From positions 186,617 through 246,614 of the forward strand of contig NZ_FWXV01000005.1 of NCBI RefSeq assembly GCF_900176515.1: a stretch of DNA of 59,998 bases, in the 5' to 3' direction. Numbering within the stretch: the first letter of the stretch is position 1; every line of letters begins with the position of its first letter. Below are positions 47,682-55,994 of the stretch, one piece after another. The notes beneath the pieces were generated by a model. That model was given only the letters and a program-made list of their open reading frames with translations. It did not search any database and was not told where the DNA came from. Source of the stretch: Kibdelosporangium aridum (GTDB lineage Bacteria > Actinomycetota > Actinomycetes > Mycobacteriales > Pseudonocardiaceae). The translations under genes were made by a program, and so were the position numbers.

Positions 47682-48461
47682 ATGCGAGCTGTCTGGCGTG
47701 GAACCGTGACGATTGGCCTGGTGTCAATAGGTGTGCGCGCGTATGCCGCGACCAAGGACCATGATTTCCGGTTCCACCACGTCCATCGGGCCGACGCCGG
47801 CCGGATCCGCTACCGGCGGGAGTGCGAGGCGTGCGGCGAGGAGATCGACTTCGCCGACGTGGCAAGGGGTTACGAGCTGCCCGACGGGCGGCTCGTGCTG
47901 CTTGACCGGGCGGACTTCGACTCGCTGCCGAGCTCGTCGGACCGGGCGATGCAGGTGCAGTACTTCGCGCGGGCCGGCGACATCCACCCGATCTACTTCC
48001 AGCGCAGTTACTACCTCGAGCCCGAGGACAACGCGGTGCAGTCGTATGCCTTGCTGCGCCAGGCGATGGAACGCACGCAGCGGCTGGCGATCGTGAAGAT
48101 CTGCCTGCGCCGCAGGGAAGTTCTCGCTGCCGTGCAGCCAAGGGGCGACATGCTGGTGCTGCACACGATGTTCTGGCCGGACGAGATCCTTCCCGCGGAA
48201 TTCCCTGTTCTGCAAAGGGAAATCACCGTCCGTCCACAAGAGCTCGCCGCGGCCACGGCGTTGGTGACGAGCATGGCCGCTGAGTTCCAGCCCGGCGAGT
48301 TCACCGACGTCTACCAGGAAGCGCTCGCCGATCTGATCGAGGCGAAGACGGAAGCGGCGCAGTCGCCGCCGATTCCCGTCCAACGAGACGGCGATACCAC
48401 TATGGATTTGCTGGAGGCGTTGCGGCTCAGCGTAGAGCGCGCACGGTTGGACGATTTCTAG
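47682..48461 (+). CDS. ku: Ku protein, non-homologous end joining
   Basis: The 259-residue bacterial Ku starts MRAVWRGTVTIGLVSIGVRAYAA, then FHHVHRADAGRIRYRR, CEACGEEIDFADVARGYELPDG (Zn-like Cys pair) and continues with the beta-barrel DNA-clamp core (FWPDEILPAEFPVLQREITV) and a short C-terminal helical part. It binds DNA ends as a homodimer and recruits LigD. No ligD is in the window. Actinomycetes often have several ku genes, so this may be one of them. The small minus-strand gene overlaps its end by 35 nt. Confidence 0.95.
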   Translation: MRAVWRGTVTIGLVSIGVRAYAATKDHDFRFHHVHRADAGRIRYRRECEACGEEIDFADVARGYELPDGRLVLLDRADFDSLPSSSDRAMQVQYFARAGDIHPIYFQRSYYLEPEDNAVQSYALLRQAMERTQRLAIVKICLRRREVLAAVQPRGDMLVLHTMFWPDEILPAEFPVLQREITVRPQELAAATALVTSMAAEFQPGEFTDVYQEALADLIEAKTEAAQSPPIPVQRDGDTTMDLLEALRLSVERARLDDF

Positions 48462-48786
48462 CCACCACGCAACAGGCGAGCAATCGCAACGACAGACCGT
48501 CCAACGAGGTCCATACGAGCGGTGGTTCCCACCCGGCTTTGACCGCCTCCTGGTGAATCTCCTCCGCGTAGATCGCCAGCAACACCAACGGCGGCGCTTC
48601 GACGAGCTGCTTGCGGATCGCGGCGTCACGGTCCAATTGGGTTCGTACCACGTGGACGTGTTTCTCCAGCGCCGCGGCGATCACCGGATCGTGGTCGGCC
48701 GCGGTGTGGCCATGCTGAAGACGGGCGTCCAGCCTGCGCAACCAGCGCCGGGCGGACCACCTGGCAGCACGATCCCAAATGCTCAC
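48427..48786 (-). CDS. Small helical protein, possibly DUF6401-like
   Basis: The 119-residue protein is mostly helical: RAARWSARRWLRRLDARL, DHDPVIAAALEKHVHVVRTQLD, VLLAIYAEEIHQEAVKAGWEP, and LSLRLLACCVVARN. The closing LLxxYAxxxxxxAxxxGW...W.S.D..SLRLLA pattern recalls the DUF6401 family of actinomycetes, whose role is unknown. That naming is from memory and not tested. Codon bias supports coding. It is downstream of the MmpL gene but behind a strong terminator. Confidence 0.65.
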   Translation of the reverse strand: MSIWDRAARWSARRWLRRLDARLQHGHTAADHDPVIAAALEKHVHVVRTQLDRDAAIRKQLVEAPPLVLLAIYAEEIHQEAVKAGWEPPLVWTSLDGLSLRLLACCVVARNRPTVRALR

Positions 48787-48814
48787 GTATCAGATTCTGT
48801 TGGACGGACATGAT

Positions 48815-48853
48815 TTCGGCGGCCGCACAAATTTACGCTGTGCGGCCGCCGAA
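48815..48853 (-). terminator. Perfect 15-bp terminator hairpin after the MmpL gene
   Basis: TTCGGCGGCCGCACA at 48815-48829 is exactly complementary to 48839-48853, with a 9-nt AT-rich loop. It starts 3 nt after the MmpL stop codon on the minus strand and isolates the transporter from the small gene below. Confidence 0.9.
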
Positions 48854-48856
48854 CGC

Positions 48857-51037
48857 TCACACCGGCTGAGGAACCTTTTCGTGCTGCTCTTGCCGGCCGA
48901 TGTGCCGGGCAAGCGTCTCACCCTCCACGTCCACGTTCGGGGTAATCCGATCGAGCAGACGGGGGAACCACCATGCGGCCTTGCCGAACAGCGTCATCAG
49001 CGCCGGCACCAGGGTCATCCGGATGACGAAGGCGTCGATCATGACCCCGAACGCCAGCGCGAAGCCCATCGACTTGATGACCGTGTCGTGGGAGAACACA
49101 AACCCGAAGAACACTGCCGTCATGATCAGCGCGGCCGCCGTGACCACGCGGGCGCTGTGGCCGAGGCCGTCGATGACAGCTTCCTTCGGCGTGTCACCAC
49201 GTACGAACGCTTCCCGCATGCCGGACACGAGGAACACCTCGTAGTCCATGGCCAGGCCGAACAGGATGCCGGTCATCAGGATCGGCAGGAAGCTGATGAT
49301 CGGTGAGCCGTGCGTGATACCGAACAGGTCACCGAGCCAGCCCCACTGGAAGATCGCCACGACCGCGCCGATCGACGCGGCCACGGTGAGCAGGAAGCCC
49401 GCGGTGGCCTTGATCGGCACCAGGATCGACCGGAACATGATCGCCAGCAGGATCAGCGACAGGCCGACGATGACGATCAGGTACGTCGGCAGCGCGTCGG
49501 ACAGCTTCTGCGACACGTCGATGTTCAACGCGGTCTGGCCCGTGACACCGATCGTCGACCCGGTCTGCGACTTGACCTCACCGGTCAGCTCACGCAATCG
49601 CGACACCAGGTCCTTCGTGGCCTCAGTGGACGGTCCGCTGCCCGGGATCACTTGCAGCACGGCGGTTGTGCCGTCCGGGCTGACCCCGGCGGGCACGACG
49701 CGGGTCACGTCCTGCACCGAGCTCAGCTTGCCGACGAGCGCACCGAGCGCTTGCTGGGGGTTCACACCGGACGGCAGGTCGGCGACGACAACGAGCGGCC
49801 CGCTGAAGCCGGGCCCGAAGGCCTCGGTGACGAGCGCGTTCGCGCGCTGCTGCGGGCTGCCCTGCGGCGCGGTCGAGTCGTCCGGCAGGCCCATTTCCAG
49901 CGAGAACGCCGGAATCGCGATCGCGCCTAGGGAAACGACGATCAGCACGAGCGCGGTGATCGGGCGCTTGGCCACCGCACGGCCCCAGCGGTAACCGAAC
50001 GCCGGCTTCTGCCCGGGCGCGGTGGCCTTGGCGCGGGCCTTCTCGGAGACGATCTTCTCGCCGACGAAGCCAAGGATCGCGGGGACCAGCGTCAACGCCA
50101 CCAGTACGGCGATGGCGACGGTCGCGGCGGCGGCCAAGCCCATGACCGACAGGAACGGGATTCCGACGACCGTCAGGCCGACCAGCGCGATGATCACCGT
50201 AAGACCGGCGAAGAACACCGCGCTACCAGCGGTTCCGATGGCGCGCGCGATCGATTCGTTGACCTCCATGCCGCCGAGCACTTGCTTGCGGTGCCGGTGC
50301 ACGATGAACAGCGCGTAGTCGATGCCCACCGCGAGGCCGAGCATGAGCGCGAGCACCGGAGCGGTCGAGGACATGTCGATCACGCTGGTCAGCGCGTACA
50401 GGCCGCCGATGCCGATGCCCACACCGACGATGGCCGTCAGCAGCGGAAGGCCCGCGGCCACGAGCGAGCCGAACGTCAGCACCAGCACGATCGCCGCGAT
50501 CACCACACCGATGCCCTCGGTGACGCCGATCGCGACCATCTCACCAGCGATCTCCTGGCTGTACGCGACCTCCATGCCCGAGTTGGCGGCTGCCTGGACG
50601 GCGGTCTTGATCGCGTCCTTGGTCGACTCCTTGACCTCCGGCGGGGAGACCGAGAACTGCACCTGCGCGAGGCCGATCCGCCCGTCCTGGGAGACGGCCT
50701 GGGTGACGAACGGGCTGAAGGCGCCTGCGACCTGCTCGGTCTTGCCGATCTGCGCGATCACGCCGTCGATGGTCTGCTGCTCCTGCGCGAGGGTCTTGCC
50801 CTGCGGTGCGGCGAACACGATCCGCCCGGACGCGCCGGCGGCCTGGGGCAGCTTGTCCTTCAGGTGATCCAGTGCCCGCTGCGACTCGGTTCCCGGGATC
50901 GAGAACTGGTTGGTCGTCTGGCCTGCGAATCCGAGTGCGCCGATTCCGGCGACCGCCAGCACAAGCAGCCAGATACCGAGGACAAGGCCTCTGCGCCGTC
51001 TGGCCGCGTGCGCGAGCCGGTAGAGCAGCTTCGCCAC
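48857..51037 (-). CDS. MmpL/RND-superfamily transporter
   Basis: The 726-residue protein has the MMPL layout: helix 1 (LVLGIWLLVLAVAGIGALGFAG), a first extracellular domain (about 40-165), five helices including GLAVGIDYALFIVHRHRKQ (the conserved GxxxDYxxF/L proton-relay motif near 235), a second extracellular domain and a matching second half with GILFGLAMDYEVFLVSGMREAFV near 595. Family members export lipids, siderophores or hydrophobic antibiotics using the proton gradient. A TetR gene lies 49 nt upstream in the same direction, and probably controls it. A perfect terminator follows. Confidence 0.94.
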   Translation of the reverse strand: MAKLLYRLAHAARRRRGLVLGIWLLVLAVAGIGALGFAGQTTNQFSIPGTESQRALDHLKDKLPQAAGASGRIVFAAPQGKTLAQEQQTIDGVIAQIGKTEQVAGAFSPFVTQAVSQDGRIGLAQVQFSVSPPEVKESTKDAIKTAVQAAANSGMEVAYSQEIAGEMVAIGVTEGIGVVIAAIVLVLTFGSLVAAGLPLLTAIVGVGIGIGGLYALTSVIDMSSTAPVLALMLGLAVGIDYALFIVHRHRKQVLGGMEVNESIARAIGTAGSAVFFAGLTVIIALVGLTVVGIPFLSVMGLAAAATVAIAVLVALTLVPAILGFVGEKIVSEKARAKATAPGQKPAFGYRWGRAVAKRPITALVLIVVSLGAIAIPAFSLEMGLPDDSTAPQGSPQQRANALVTEAFGPGFSGPLVVVADLPSGVNPQQALGALVGKLSSVQDVTRVVPAGVSPDGTTAVLQVIPGSGPSTEATKDLVSRLRELTGEVKSQTGSTIGVTGQTALNIDVSQKLSDALPTYLIVIVGLSLILLAIMFRSILVPIKATAGFLLTVAASIGAVVAIFQWGWLGDLFGITHGSPIISFLPILMTGILFGLAMDYEVFLVSGMREAFVRGDTPKEAVIDGLGHSARVVTAAALIMTAVFFGFVFSHDTVIKSMGFALAFGVMIDAFVIRMTLVPALMTLFGKAAWWFPRLLDRITPNVDVEGETLARHIGRQEQHEKVPQPV

Positions 51038-51086
51038 GGGCGTGCTCCTTCATCAAAGTCAGGTGTGGGGAACCGATCCGCGCTGA

Positions 51087-51677
51087 TCAGCTCTGGGGTT
51101 GAAATCCGGTACGCAGGTAGTCGAACGCCTCGTCGATGAGTGCGCTCACGCTGGCGTCCTCGTGGTCCATGGCACGGGTGATCGCGGCCTGGATCACGCC
51201 GAACGCGGCGTGCACCAGGGCGAGCGGGAAGAACGCCGAGCATCCGGCCGGCATCCGGTCGGCGAGCGCTTCGTGCGCGCCCTGCACCATGCGTTCCCTG
51301 ATCACCAGCTCGTAGGGGACGAGCTCGTGGTAGTCGGACGCGATCGTGGACAGCCGGTTGACCAGGCCGAGGTTCTCCGGGCTGATGACCAGCTCGGCGA
51401 CCACGCGCAACGAGTCGAACAACGGCTCGTCGGCAGGCCTGTCCTGCAGTGCGGCCATGGCGTCGTCGAACACGAACCCGCTGACCGCGACGACTGCTTC
51501 TTCCTTGCGGTTGAAGTAGTTGAAGAAGGTCCGGCGGGACACACCCACCCGGTTGGTGATGTCCTCGACGAGGAATCCGTGCAACCCCCGCTCCGTGGCG
51601 AGTTCGAACGCGGCGAAGCCGAGCGCTCGTCGCGTCTCGTACTTCTTCGCCTCGCGAATCCCCGGTTTGGGTGTCAC
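51087..51677 (-). CDS. TetR-family regulator of the MmpL transporter
   Basis: The 196-residue protein has the HTH FELATERGLHGFLVEDITNRVGVSRRTFFNYF split by the usual turn, followed by KEEAVVAVSGFVF and an all-helical TetR_C domain. The RTFFNYF recognition helix is the form typical of regulators of multidrug or MMPL exporters. It is probably the first gene of a TetR-MmpL operon and is divergent from a cytochrome P450. A 17-bp-spaced direct repeat occupies the intergenic region. Confidence 0.92.
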   Translation of the reverse strand: MTPKPGIREAKKYETRRALGFAAFELATERGLHGFLVEDITNRVGVSRRTFFNYFNRKEEAVVAVSGFVFDDAMAALQDRPADEPLFDSLRVVAELVISPENLGLVNRLSTIASDYHELVPYELVIRERMVQGAHEALADRMPAGCSAFFPLALVHAAFGVIQAAITRAMDHEDASVSALIDEAFDYLRTGFQPQS

Positions 51678-51699
51678 ACGATCAGACTATCGAGTAATC

Positions 51700-51730
51700 T
51701 TGCCCGGCGTGCAACTTTGCCCGGCGTGCA
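51700..51730. repeat. Tandem 14-bp direct repeat in the TetR/P450 divergent region
   Basis: TTGCCCGGCGTGCA occurs at 51700-51713 and again at 51717-51730, a 17-bp period (not an exact multiple of a helical turn but about 1.6 turns). It lies between the divergent starts at 51677 and 51767. It may be a regulator site array or a local duplication. Confidence 0.7.
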
Positions 51731-51766
51731 GGAATGTGATGTTGCTCATGGACTAGCTTCTCCGGT

Positions 51767-53020
51767 GTGCCGAATGTGTTCGATCCGCGGGTGTTCGCGC
51801 AGGGTGTGCCGCACGCCGCCTTCCAGGAGTTACGCGACACGGCGCCGGTCAGCTGGCAGGACGAGCACGCCGTGCTCGACTGGCCGGCCGGGCCCGGTTA
51901 TTGGGCGGTGACACGGTACGCGGACGTCCGGCAGGTGCTGCGGACGCCCGAGGTGTTCTCGTCCTGGCTCGGCGCGACCCAGATCCGGGACCCGGAACCG
52001 GACGACCTGGCGTTCATCCGGCGGATGATCCTCAACATGGACCCGCCCGAGCACCAGCGGCTGCGCAAGATCGTCGCGGCGGTGTTCACCCGGCGCAGGC
52101 TCGAACAGTCAGCCGCCGAGATCACGGCACGTGCCTCGGCATTGCTGTCGTCGGTCGGTTCGCGCGGTTCGTGCGATCTGCCCGTCGACGTCACCGACGA
52201 CTTCCCGTTGCTGAACCTCGCCGATCTGCTCGGCGTGCCCGCCGCGGACCGGAACCTGTTGCTGCGCTGGACGAACCGCGTGATCGGCTACCAGGACCCG
52301 GAACACGCCGACGAGGTCGTCCGGGACGCTTCCGGCAAACCGCTCAACCCGCGCTCGCCCGCGATGCTCGCCGACATGTTCGGCTACGCGTCGGAATTGG
52401 CTGCTTTCAAGCGAAAGAACCCGGGTGACGACCTGATGTCGGCCTTGGTCAGCGCCACAGTGGACGGTCGTGCGCTTGACGAGCCCGAGCTGCAGATGTT
52501 CTTCTTCCTCGTGGTGATCGCGGGCAACGACACCGTCCGCAGCGCACTGCCCGGCGGCGTCCTGGCGCTTGTTCGACACCCTGCGGAATACCGCAGGTTG
52601 CGGTCCAATATGGATCTTCTCGACTCGGCGGTTGAGGAGATGCTGCGCTGGCACCCGCCGGTGCTGAGCTTCCGCCGGACCGCTGCTCGTGACGTCGTCC
52701 TAGCCGGGCAACAGATCCGCGCGGGCGACAAGGTGGTCGTGTACCACGTGTCCGCGCACTACGACTCGCGGCAGTTCCCGGACCCGTTCCGGTTCGACAT
52801 CACCAGGACACCGAACGACCACATCGCGTTCGGCCAAGGCCCGCACCTGTGCCTTGGCGCGCACTTCGGCAGGCTGCAGATGCGGATCTTCTTCCGCGAG
52901 TTCCTCACGCGCCTGCCGGAGGTTCAGCTAGCCGCCGAACCGACCCGCCTGACGTCGAACTTCATCAACGGCATCACACATCTGCCGCTCAGCTGGTCTC
53001 GTCAAGGATCGCATCGCTGA
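51767..53020 (+). CDS. Cytochrome P450 monooxygenase
   Basis: The 417-residue bacterial class I P450 has the I-helix oxygen motif VVIAGNDTVRSAL near residue 250, the K-helix ExxR in AVEEMLRWHPPV near 290, and the heme-binding loop IAFGQGPHLCLGAHFGRL with the Cys thiolate near 364. It hydroxylates a small organic substrate and needs a ferredoxin and reductase that are not encoded here. The GTG at 51767 has no ribosome-binding site. A TAGCTT -10-like hexamer at 51754-51759 would place transcription start at or near the GTG (leaderless). It is divergent from TetR-MmpL. The end overlaps the convergent hydrolase by 32 nt. Confidence 0.94.
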   Translation: MPNVFDPRVFAQGVPHAAFQELRDTAPVSWQDEHAVLDWPAGPGYWAVTRYADVRQVLRTPEVFSSWLGATQIRDPEPDDLAFIRRMILNMDPPEHQRLRKIVAAVFTRRRLEQSAAEITARASALLSSVGSRGSCDLPVDVTDDFPLLNLADLLGVPAADRNLLLRWTNRVIGYQDPEHADEVVRDASGKPLNPRSPAMLADMFGYASELAAFKRKNPGDDLMSALVSATVDGRALDEPELQMFFFLVVIAGNDTVRSALPGGVLALVRHPAEYRRLRSNMDLLDSAVEEMLRWHPPVLSFRRTAARDVVLAGQQIRAGDKVVVYHVSAHYDSRQFPDPFRFDITRTPNDHIAFGQGPHLCLGAHFGRLQMRIFFREFLTRLPEVQLAAEPTRLTSNFINGITHLPLSWSRQGSHR

Positions 53021-53801
53021 GCACCGGCCAGACCTCGGCGGCCCACTCACCGAAAGCCCGGTCGGTCAGTGCGATGGCGGAGATCCCGGCCTTCGGGTCG
53101 ACCCAGAGAAAAGTCCCGCTCTGCCCGAAGTGCCCGAACGTCTCGGGGGAGTTGCGCTTGCCGGTCCAATGCGGACTCTTGTGGTCCCTGATGGAGAAGC
53201 CCAGGCCCCAGTCATTGGGCTTCTGGTGGCCGAACCCCGGCAGAACGCCGTTCAGCCCAGGAAAGACAACGGTTGTCGCCTCCTGGAACGTCTCATCGGA
53301 GATCAAGCTCGGCTTGAGCAGTTCGGCGGCGAACTTGCTCAGATCGGCGCAAGTGGACACACCGGCATGAGCGGGGCTGCCCTTGAGCGTGGTGTCGTCC
53401 ATGCCCAAAGGCGCGAACACGGCTTCGGCGAGGTAGGCGTTGAACGGAATGCCGGACGCCTGCTGGACGGCCTCGGCGAGCGTTTCGAAGCCCATGTTGG
53501 AGTAGATCCGCTTGGTGCCAGGCTGTGCCTGGATCTTGTCCTCGGACATCGCCAGCCCGGAAGCGTGTGCGAGCAGGTGCCGGATCGTCGAACCCGCCGG
53601 GCCCGCCTGCTCGTCCAGCTCGACCGCGCCTTCCTCGACCGCGATGAGCACGGCGTAGGAGGTCAGCAGCTTGGTCACGGAGGCGAGCGGGAACAGTTGC
53701 TTCTGGTCACCGCGCGAGCCGAGCACCTGTCCGTCGCGACCGACCACAGCCACGGCCACGTTGTCGACCGGCCACGTCTTCACCAACGACAAGCTGTCCA
53801 T
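52989..53801 (-). CDS. Beta-lactamase class C/serine-hydrolase family protein
   Basis: The 270-residue protein belongs to the class C beta-lactamase/DD-peptidase/EstB fold. The nucleophile motif SxxK is LASVTKLL (Ser41, Lys44), the second motif is RIYSNMGFE (YxN near residue 100), and the third is HFGQSGTFL (HxG near 228). There is no signal peptide, so it is cytoplasmic and more likely an esterase or amidase than a wall enzyme or a resistance factor. It is shorter than true AmpC. The promoter lies toward 53801. Confidence 0.9.
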   Translation of the reverse strand: MDSLSLVKTWPVDNVAVAVVGRDGQVLGSRGDQKQLFPLASVTKLLTSYAVLIAVEEGAVELDEQAGPAGSTIRHLLAHASGLAMSEDKIQAQPGTKRIYSNMGFETLAEAVQQASGIPFNAYLAEAVFAPLGMDDTTLKGSPAHAGVSTCADLSKFAAELLKPSLISDETFQEATTVVFPGLNGVLPGFGHQKPNDWGLGFSIRDHKSPHWTGKRNSPETFGHFGQSGTFLWVDPKAGISAIALTDRAFGEWAAEVWPVLSDAILDETS

Positions 53802-53827
53802 GGGACAAACGCTATACGATCGCGCGG

Positions 53828-54022
53828 GTGTGGAAGTTCTCGGTGACGGATGCCGATCGTCGCGTGGTCGGCCTCGCGGCCGACATCTCGAACTTCGCTC
53901 CGGACGGGCCCAGCGCTTTGACAGACCGCGCCCGGATCTCGGACATCATTGATTTCTATTGCGCGATCGGCGAGCGATCAACGGACCAGGCTGCTATTTC
54001 GGCTGGAATCTCGACGCGTTGA
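53828..54022 (+). other. Short possible ORF in the serine hydrolase/amylase intergenic region
   Basis: A 64-codon frame from GTG 53828 has good third-position GC in its first two thirds (VTDADRRVVGLAADISNFAP), then drifts to AT-rich codons. There is no clear ribosome-binding site and I recognise no family. It may be a small gene, a remnant, or chance. The rest of the 53802-54110 interval holds no gene. Confidence 0.25.
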
Positions 54023-54110
54023 CCGACTGCCTTCGCGGCCGATGCGGACGTCCAGGTGGATTCGCGGTGAGAGCTGGACATGATCTGCCGGGCGGTGTTG
54101 TGCTTTCTTG

Positions 54111-55514
54111 ATGCGACGACGCATCCTGCTGCTGAGCGCTGCCCTGCTGGCCTGTTCGCCGACGTCTTCGCCTGCGGTTCCGCCAGGGGATCGGGATGTG
54201 ATCGTCCAACTGTTCCAATGGAACTGGGCGTCGGTCGCACGGGAGTGCCGGGATTTTCTCGGGCCGCGGGGTTTTGGGGGAGTGCAGGTCTCGCCGCCCC
54301 AGGAACACGTCGTTGTGCCGGGAAGGCCGTGGTATCAGGATTACCAGCCGGTCAGCTACAAGATTGACGCCACTCGCCGAGGTGATCGTGCGGCATTCGT
54401 GAACATGGTCAATACATGCCACACCGCGGGAGTGAAGATCTATGTCGACGCGGTGATCAATCACATGACCGGCCAGCCCGGCCCGGCGACCGGCAGCGCT
54501 GGCTCGTCCTATACGCAGTACAACTACCCGGGCATTTACCAGACGCAGGATTTCCATCACTGCGGGCGCAACGGGAACGACGACATCGTCAACTACAACG
54601 ACCGGTTCGAAGTGCAGAACTGTGAACTGGTCAACCTCGCTGACCTCGACACCGGGTCAAACTACGTCCGCGGCAAGGTCAAAGCGTATCTGCAGGATCT
54701 TCAGTCGCTCGGCGTCGACGGGTTCCGCATTGACGCGGCGAAACACATGCCCGCGGTCGACATCGGCGCCATGAAGGTCGGATACGTCTACCAGGAGGTC
54801 ATTTTCGGCGCCGGCGAGCCGATCACGCCGGAGGAGTACACCGGAAACGGCGACGTCCTGGAATTCCGGTACGGCGAGGACCTCGCCAAGATCTTCAACC
54901 GGGAGAAACTGGCCTATCTCAGGACATTCGGGTCACCGTTGCCGTCGAACCAGGCGATCGTGTTCACCGACAACCACGACACCCAGCGCGGTAAGCCAGT
55001 GCTGACCTTCCGGGACAACGCCCGTTATGCGCTGGCGAACGCATTCATGCTCGCCTGGACCTACGGCACGCCGAAACTCATGAGCAGCTACGAATTCTCG
55101 ACCTTCGAGCAGGGGCCGCCGTCCGACGCATCGGGCCGTACCAACGACAGCACGTGTTTCTCCGGTGGCTGGCGATGTGAACACCGCTGGCAGGTCATCG
55201 CGAACATGGTCGCTTTCCACAACGCCGTCCGCGGAACGCCGGTCACCCACTGGTGGGACAACGGGAACGACACGATCGCGTTCGCGCGCGGGGACAAGGG
55301 ACACCTGATCGTCAACGACGAAAGTTTCGCCGTCACCGGCCGGTCATTCCAGACCTCGTTGCCCACCGGCGTCTACTGCGACGTCATCCACGGTGATTTC
55401 ACGTCGGGCCGGTGCTCCGGCCCGACGTACACAGTGGACTCAAACGGGTGGTTCCGAGCCGACGCCGCCGCGCAGGACGCGATCGCCCTGCACGTCAACG
55501 CCAAGGTCAGCTAG
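54111..55514 (+). CDS. Secreted alpha-amylase, GH13
   Basis: The 467-residue enzyme has an export signal (MRRRILLLSAALLACSPTSS); the Cys in LLAC could serve as a lipobox, so it may be a lipoprotein. The barrel starts VIVQLFQWNWASVARECRDFL and resembles the animal/Streptomyces-type GH13 amylases. Conserved regions are DAVINHM (region I), GFRIDAAKHM with the nucleophile Asp near 208, YQEVI with the acid Glu near 229 and FTDNHDTQRG with the third Asp near 287. A C-terminal beta domain closes the protein (total length is short; no starch-binding domain). ATG 54111 chosen over the TTG just before. The stop shares CTAG with the next gene. Confidence 0.95.
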   Translation: MRRRILLLSAALLACSPTSSPAVPPGDRDVIVQLFQWNWASVARECRDFLGPRGFGGVQVSPPQEHVVVPGRPWYQDYQPVSYKIDATRRGDRAAFVNMVNTCHTAGVKIYVDAVINHMTGQPGPATGSAGSSYTQYNYPGIYQTQDFHHCGRNGNDDIVNYNDRFEVQNCELVNLADLDTGSNYVRGKVKAYLQDLQSLGVDGFRIDAAKHMPAVDIGAMKVGYVYQEVIFGAGEPITPEEYTGNGDVLEFRYGEDLAKIFNREKLAYLRTFGSPLPSNQAIVFTDNHDTQRGKPVLTFRDNARYALANAFMLAWTYGTPKLMSSYEFSTFEQGPPSDASGRTNDSTCFSGGWRCEHRWQVIANMVAFHNAVRGTPVTHWWDNGNDTIAFARGDKGHLIVNDESFAVTGRSFQTSLPTGVYCDVIHGDFTSGRCSGPTYTVDSNGWFRADAAAQDAIALHVNAKVS

Positions 55515-55945
55515 TTCTTCGGCTCCAGCACGAACACCGGGATCTGCCGGTCGGTCTTCTCCTGGTACTCCGCATAGGGCGGGTAGGCCGCGACGGCCCG
55601 CTCCCACCACTCCGCGCGCTCGGCGCCCTCGACCTCGCGTGCGACGTACTGCTTCGTCACGGTCCCGTCCTGCAGCGGGAACTCCGGATGCGCCTTGATG
55701 TTGTAGTACCAAGTGGGGTGCTCGGGGGCGCCGCCCTTGGACGCCACGGCCGCGTACTTGCCGTCGTGTTCCACTCGCATCACCGGGGTGTAGCGCAGCT
55801 TGCCGCTCTTCGCGCCGCGGAGCGTCAACAGCACAATCGGCCGGTCGTAGACGAAAACCCCTTCGGTGGTCCCGGTCTGGAGGATCTTCTTCGTCTGGTC
55901 CTGCACCCAATCCGTCGGGCTGAGCTCAATCGTCTCGTCTGACAT
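55511..55945 (-). CDS. Deazaflavin (F420)-dependent nitroreductase-family protein
   Basis: The 144-residue protein is of the DDN/DUF385 split-barrel family that uses F420 or, in some members, binds heme or fatty acids. It has LLTLRGAKSGKLRYTPVM near residue 40 (cofactor phosphate region), then GGAPEHPTWYYNIKAHPEF near 72, and ERAEWWERAVAAYPPYAEYQ near 108. These match the Mycobacterium Ddn/FDOR-B type. The substrate is unknown. The ATG at 55945 is the first in-frame start giving the usual family length. It shares its TAG stop with the amylase gene. Confidence 0.92.
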   Translation of the reverse strand: MSDETIELSPTDWVQDQTKKILQTGTTEGVFVYDRPIVLLTLRGAKSGKLRYTPVMRVEHDGKYAAVASKGGAPEHPTWYYNIKAHPEFPLQDGTVTKQYVAREVEGAERAEWWERAVAAYPPYAEYQEKTDRQIPVFVLEPKN

Positions 55946-55994
55946 ACGCACAGCGAACGCCTCGTGCCGCCCAGTTATTCCCCGACCCGACCCG

